A stretch of 64,000 bases of DNA from Amphiduros pacificus. Lineage: Eukaryota > Annelida > Polychaeta > Phyllodocida > Hesionidae. The notes beneath the pieces were generated by a model. It saw only the letters and a program-made list of their open reading frames with translations, was not told the DNA's origin and did no database searches. The translations under genes were made by a program, and so were the position numbers. The stretch spans positions 33,672,904-33,736,903 of the forward strand of contig OX439004.1 of the NCBI GenBank assembly GCA_949316495.1. Reading direction: 5' to 3'. This document shows positions 62,601 to 64,000 of this stretch, in pieces (the stretch's first letter is position 1; every line of letters begins with the position of its first letter).

Positions 62601-64000
62601 AGGTAAAAGTTACCTTCCAGTACTTAAAAAAACCGAGAATTTGTTCTTAATATGTAGATTATGTGAAGTGTAAGAGATCTGGAATATTTTATCCTCTCCA
62701 TCAGCTAGTGTTTGTGCTTGCACTGTTGCCCTAAGAAAGTTACTTTTAACTAGGGCCACAAAATTCTGAAGTATTTTTTCACTAATCAGACATTCCCCAC
62801 AGAAAAACACTCAAAGATGCTGCAATGAAACTATAAACCACAGATTATGGGCAAGCAATTTTTAAGCATATTCTACACATTGTTACCAGCCCTATCATAT
62901 TTTTTTACCACACCTTGACTAGACCATTCCCAAACAGCATCTCAACCACTTCCTTGAGGATAGGCAGCACTCCCGAGTGATGAATGCCAATCCCCCTCTT
63001 CAACATCTCTGCTACAGTCTTGACCTGAAACATCACAAAAATCTCCAAATAACAGATAAGCTGCCAGAGATACATCAGCTTCATATCATTATGTTATTAT
63101 TTATTTATTTATTTTTGGACTGTGTATCAGGAAACTGACATTTATTGATTATTGAGTTCTTTTTATTTAATATTCTAGCATATTATTGTTTACAGATAGT
63201 TTTACATTTAAAATAGCTTTCTTAGAATATTCACAATTTTTATCTTTCCCATTCTTTTAAGGTTATTATTTATGGTGTCTTCAAGCTAGAAAACAGAGAT
63301 TGCTGACAATCTTTAAAAATCATGCAATCCAGTCAGTTGGTTATTTGATCGAATTCAAATTTTAAATAATCTTTATCTACCGGTATATACCGCAAGCAGA
63401 AAAGAATTGTTCACAGAATCAATGTAAACATTTACATGCCAAATCTATCCCGAGAATTGTCAATGTTGCATTATGAAAAAAATATTTGCATCATTCTTTG
63501 AATAAAAATTTTTTCCTGTCTTGCTTGTTCATTTAAATACACATTTCAATTTACATATTTTAATTGGTAGTCTCTGAAGATTTGCATAAAAGGGATTTTA
63601 AAAGCAGTGATTTTGAAAAATAATTCTAAGTATCATAAATTAACGATAAAGATATTTGCCTTTCATATCTATATAATGTTTTGATGGATGCACTCCAGTA
63701 AGTGTCTGTAAAACCTATTTAAACAAGAACCTAATTTATGGCCCCCTTTTGAAAGCACACTTCTTTCTTGGCGTCATTTTTATGTGGAGTGTGATCATAG
63801 AGGCACTGAAAGGTAAAATGATGTCATAAGAGTATGGCAATATGTTATGACGTCATGAAAGGTATTGTCCTTTGAATAGTGCCAGAATGACATCAAACAG
63901 TACTAGAGGGGTGCATCTAAATATCTTATATACACACCTGAGGCAGCAGTCTGTCTGGAGGGGTGCATCTAAGTAACCAATATACACATCTGAGGCAGCA
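50418..64000 (-). CDS. SKIC2: Ski2-type RNA helicase SKIV2L/SKIC2, C-terminal part (5' end beyond the window)
   Basis: Minus-strand exons from 5' to 3': about 63967-63938 (partial, uncertain), 63024-62914, 54889-54659, 54257-53988, 53754-53375, 53205-52995, 52757-52647, 52337-52119, 51627-51487 and 50618-50418 (TAG at 50420-50418). The nine certain exons join without frame break into 624 aa that align with human SKIV2L from about the RecA2 domain to the identical ending [12 protein letters not shown]. The protein is the 3'-5' helicase of the Ski complex, which feeds mRNA to the cytoplasmic exosome. Visible parts: helicase motifs V ([13 protein letters not shown]) and VI ([10 protein letters not shown]), the ratchet/Arch region starting MMKRSFSEF, and the C-terminal DSHCT domain. 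The N-terminal part with motifs I-IV lies outside. It is convergent with flotillin. Confidence 0.96.
51257..51335. repeat. Direct repeat, first copy, next to a SKIC2 exon
   Basis: GACTACTGGTTTATGTTTTC and onward is repeated at 51740-51805 in the neighbouring intron, on the other side of exon 51487-51627. This copy has an extra internal GCAAGTAAAAT duplication. Right after it, TGCTCATAAGG... forms a short palindrome (about 51335-51361). Confidence 0.75.
51487..51627 (-). CDS. SKIC2: SKIC2 exon, DSHCT domain
   Basis: 47 codons: [20 protein letters not shown] to [14 protein letters not shown], matching human AKRIGEVQVACG and FGLVEVVYEWARGM. Acceptor CAG, donor GTAAGT. Confidence 0.95.
52119..52337 (-). 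CDS. SKIC2: SKIC2 exon, DSHCT domain
   Basis: 73 codons from [20 protein letters not shown] through [20 protein letters not shown] to NLAPSLVE. Human: [40 protein letters not shown]. Phase 0 at both ends. Confidence 0.95.
52647..52757 (-). CDS. SKIC2: SKIC2 exon, Arch/linker
   Basis: 37 codons, [16 protein letters not shown] then [16 protein letters not shown]. Human counterpart SDQSLLLLPEYHQRVE. Confidence 0.93.
52995..53205 (-). CDS. SKIC2: SKIC2 exon, Arch insertion
   Basis: 211 nt entering in phase 2: [20 protein letters not shown], then [16 protein letters not shown]. Human: VTTAVQELLRLAQ and DPVNDLQLKDMSVVE. Confidence 0.93.
53375..53754 (-). CDS. SKIC2: SKIC2 exon, Arch insertion
   Basis: 380 nt, [20 protein letters not shown], then [11 protein letters not shown] and [20 protein letters not shown]. 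Human: LKSLSAGRVVVV, NALGVILQ and [20 protein letters not shown]. The splice acceptor TTCTAG uses TAG. Confidence 0.93.
53988..54257 (-). CDS. SKIC2: SKIC2 exon, start of Arch domain
   Basis: 90 codons: [39 protein letters not shown]. Nearly identical to human ([19 protein letters not shown]). The less conserved second half leads into the Arch helices. Confidence 0.96.
54659..54889 (-). CDS. SKIC2: SKIC2 exon, helicase motifs V and VI
   Basis: 77 codons: [60 protein letters not shown]. Motif [12 protein letters not shown], with its arginine finger, is intact. Preceded by the 8-kb intron containing the TIR element. Confidence 0.97.
56320..57501 (-). CDS. Unrecognised Lys/Ser/Asp-rich protein, terminal exon inside the TIR element
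   Basis: An open terminal exon of 393 codons plus TAA, preceded by a good acceptor (TATGTTTTCAG at 57512-57502). It has no usable ATG near its start. Order: a basic N-terminus; about seven tandem ~9-residue units ([18 protein letters not shown]); a Ser/Asn/Asp/Glu repeat region (EESNNSDED type, four units) with nuclear-localisation-like RKKRKQ and SKKRTRW; then a ~120-residue highly charged helical tail ([33 protein letters not shown], coiled coil). Probably nuclear or nucleic-acid binding (inference). A possible ATG-only leader exon ends at 61502 (ATG at 61504-61502 followed by donor GTAAAT), which would give MGKVNKKSD. It could be an element-encoded accessory protein or a captured host exon. 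Confidence 0.6.
   Translation of the reverse strand, partial: GKVNKKSDPKSTRQKEGQPDKDKKLNLGKKKQGLGVKMEKKVSIGSKNKKVSIGPKNKKVSIGSKNKKVSISSKKKKVSIGSKKKKFSIGPKKKVSIDPKLKETDRCSFRKNVGPGIRKSPRLHNPDRGSDEKESNNCDEDSEEEESNNSDEDFYEGASNNSDVDSDEEERNNSDEDIPRKKRKQHCENEKDQQNIGEKENEKDEKNIAAKEMSSRTRKRQNHTQSCESTSKKRTRWSPRVKLTLPPTDNESESEESESENSEPTTPYQKKLKAIKHKFGLEGAMDYKKNEALRSKYRRLNRTPEQLANDRAKAKIRNQKYRDKMKNKQKVPKTKAEIDKIREYNRLKKRESRQRCSDYERMKKRYEEEKRIAEEMQKQELEKEAEVLNHKII
58304..59346. mobile_element. Nested ~1.04-kb repeat with 15-bp inverted ends and a terminal hairpin
   Basis: TGACTCACATGCAAT at 58304-58318 is perfectly inverted at 59332-59346. The right end forms a near-perfect hairpin (59319-59345, GACTCACATTTG and its complement). 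The interior holds about five diverged ~165-bp copies of a segment with TTTTTGTGAAAAACCAATTT and CACCCAAAATGCA. Just before the hairpin is a GC-rich run of CGGCCGGACAGA type (59269-59306). No coding capacity and no target duplication seen, so the class is uncertain. Confidence 0.55.
59385..61140. repeat. ~365-bp satellite-like tandem array
   Basis: Unit starts (GGTTGAACATTGGGTGACTC or variants) at 59385, 59752, 60119, 60479, 60827 and 61032, giving spacings of 367, 367, 360, 348 and 205. Identity falls from left to right. Shared blocks include TTTGACAGTCAAAAAGTGAC, TTCCTGACATTAACTATTTG and ATATGACATGCATGTCACT. No coding frame. Lies inside the 7.28-kb TIR element. Confidence 0.92.
62914..63024 (-). 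CDS. SKIC2: SKIC2 exon, RecA2 domain
   Basis: 37 codons: [37 protein letters not shown]. Human: LLNRGLGVHHSGILPILKE. HHSG is a Ski2-family signature. Phase 0 both ends, donor GTGTGG. Confidence 0.96.
63025..63937. other. SKIC2 intron with dispersed-repeat copy
   Basis: AT-rich. 63725-63895 is a + oriented copy of the repeat at 29355-30112 and includes a full CRE palindrome TGACGTCA (63848-63855). TACCGGTA at 63378-63385. Confidence 0.6.
63938..64000 (-). CDS. SKIC2: SKIC2 exon fragment at window edge, with local tandem duplication
   Basis: Before donor GTGTGT (63937-63932) the minus strand reads TPPDRLLPQ, where human SKIV2L has RGSDRQLPQ directly before the next exon, and the phase fits. 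A ~42-bp unit (AGGGGTGCATCTAA...GAGGCAGCA) occurs twice, at about 63906-63947 and 63959-64000. Only the first copy's CAG is followed by a good GT donor. The acceptor could be the AG just before 63967, or outside the window. Confidence 0.5.

Overview
The window is AT-rich animal nuclear DNA with CpG-poor background, many short U2-type introns (GT..AG), and large amounts of small non-autonomous DNA transposons and minisatellites. The proteins resemble both vertebrate and fly orthologues. The intron-rich genes, the MITE load and lophotrochozoan-style satellites suggest a mollusc or related lophotrochozoan, but the sequence alone does not prove this. Three conserved genes are present.

(1) + strand, 11013-18311: a complete NSP-family adaptor (BCAR3/SH2D3 type) with order SAM - SH2 - Ser/Pro linker - RasGEF-like Cas-binding domain, in seven coding exons (904 codons before the stop). 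A possible second promoter and ATG sit in its first intron. (2) + strand, 24202-44671: a complete flotillin-1 gene (about 430 aa). It carries three phase-matched alternative first coding exons, three tandem copies of the 144-nt fourth coding exon and two tandem copies of the 96-nt sixth coding exon, all intact and with canonical splice sites. That allows 3 x 3 x 2 = 18 single-choice isoforms. Two of the first exons give a flotillin-2-like MGNC lipidation N-terminus and the third a flotillin-1-like N-terminus. This is the most striking content of the window. (3) - strand, 50418 to beyond 64000: the C-terminal 624 aa of the Ski2-type exosome helicase SKIV2L/SKIC2, convergent with flotillin and cut off by the window edge.

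Between and inside the genes: 1-10988 is non-coding, with a possible 5' UTR exon, a 1.8 kb TA-flanked MITE, a 94-bp minisatellite and a 399-bp MITE with 7-bp target duplication. 18312-24190 is intergenic, with a 27-unit GC-richer minisatellite. The flotillin introns hold several MITEs and old dispersed repeats. 44672-50417 holds the flotillin 3' region and a ~135-bp tandem array. One SKIC2 intron (54890-62913) is swollen by a 7.28-kb element with 25-bp inverted termini. That element carries a Lys/Ser/Asp-rich 394-codon terminal exon, a ~365-bp satellite and a further nested repeat.

FLOT1 and SKIV2L both lie in the human MHC region (6p21.33), and the three human NSP genes lie at 1p22, 9q34 and 19p13, on the MHC-paralogous chromosomes. 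The window therefore looks like a preserved piece of the pre-duplication 'proto-MHC' linkage group. No rRNA, tRNA, CRISPR or retroviral element was recognised.
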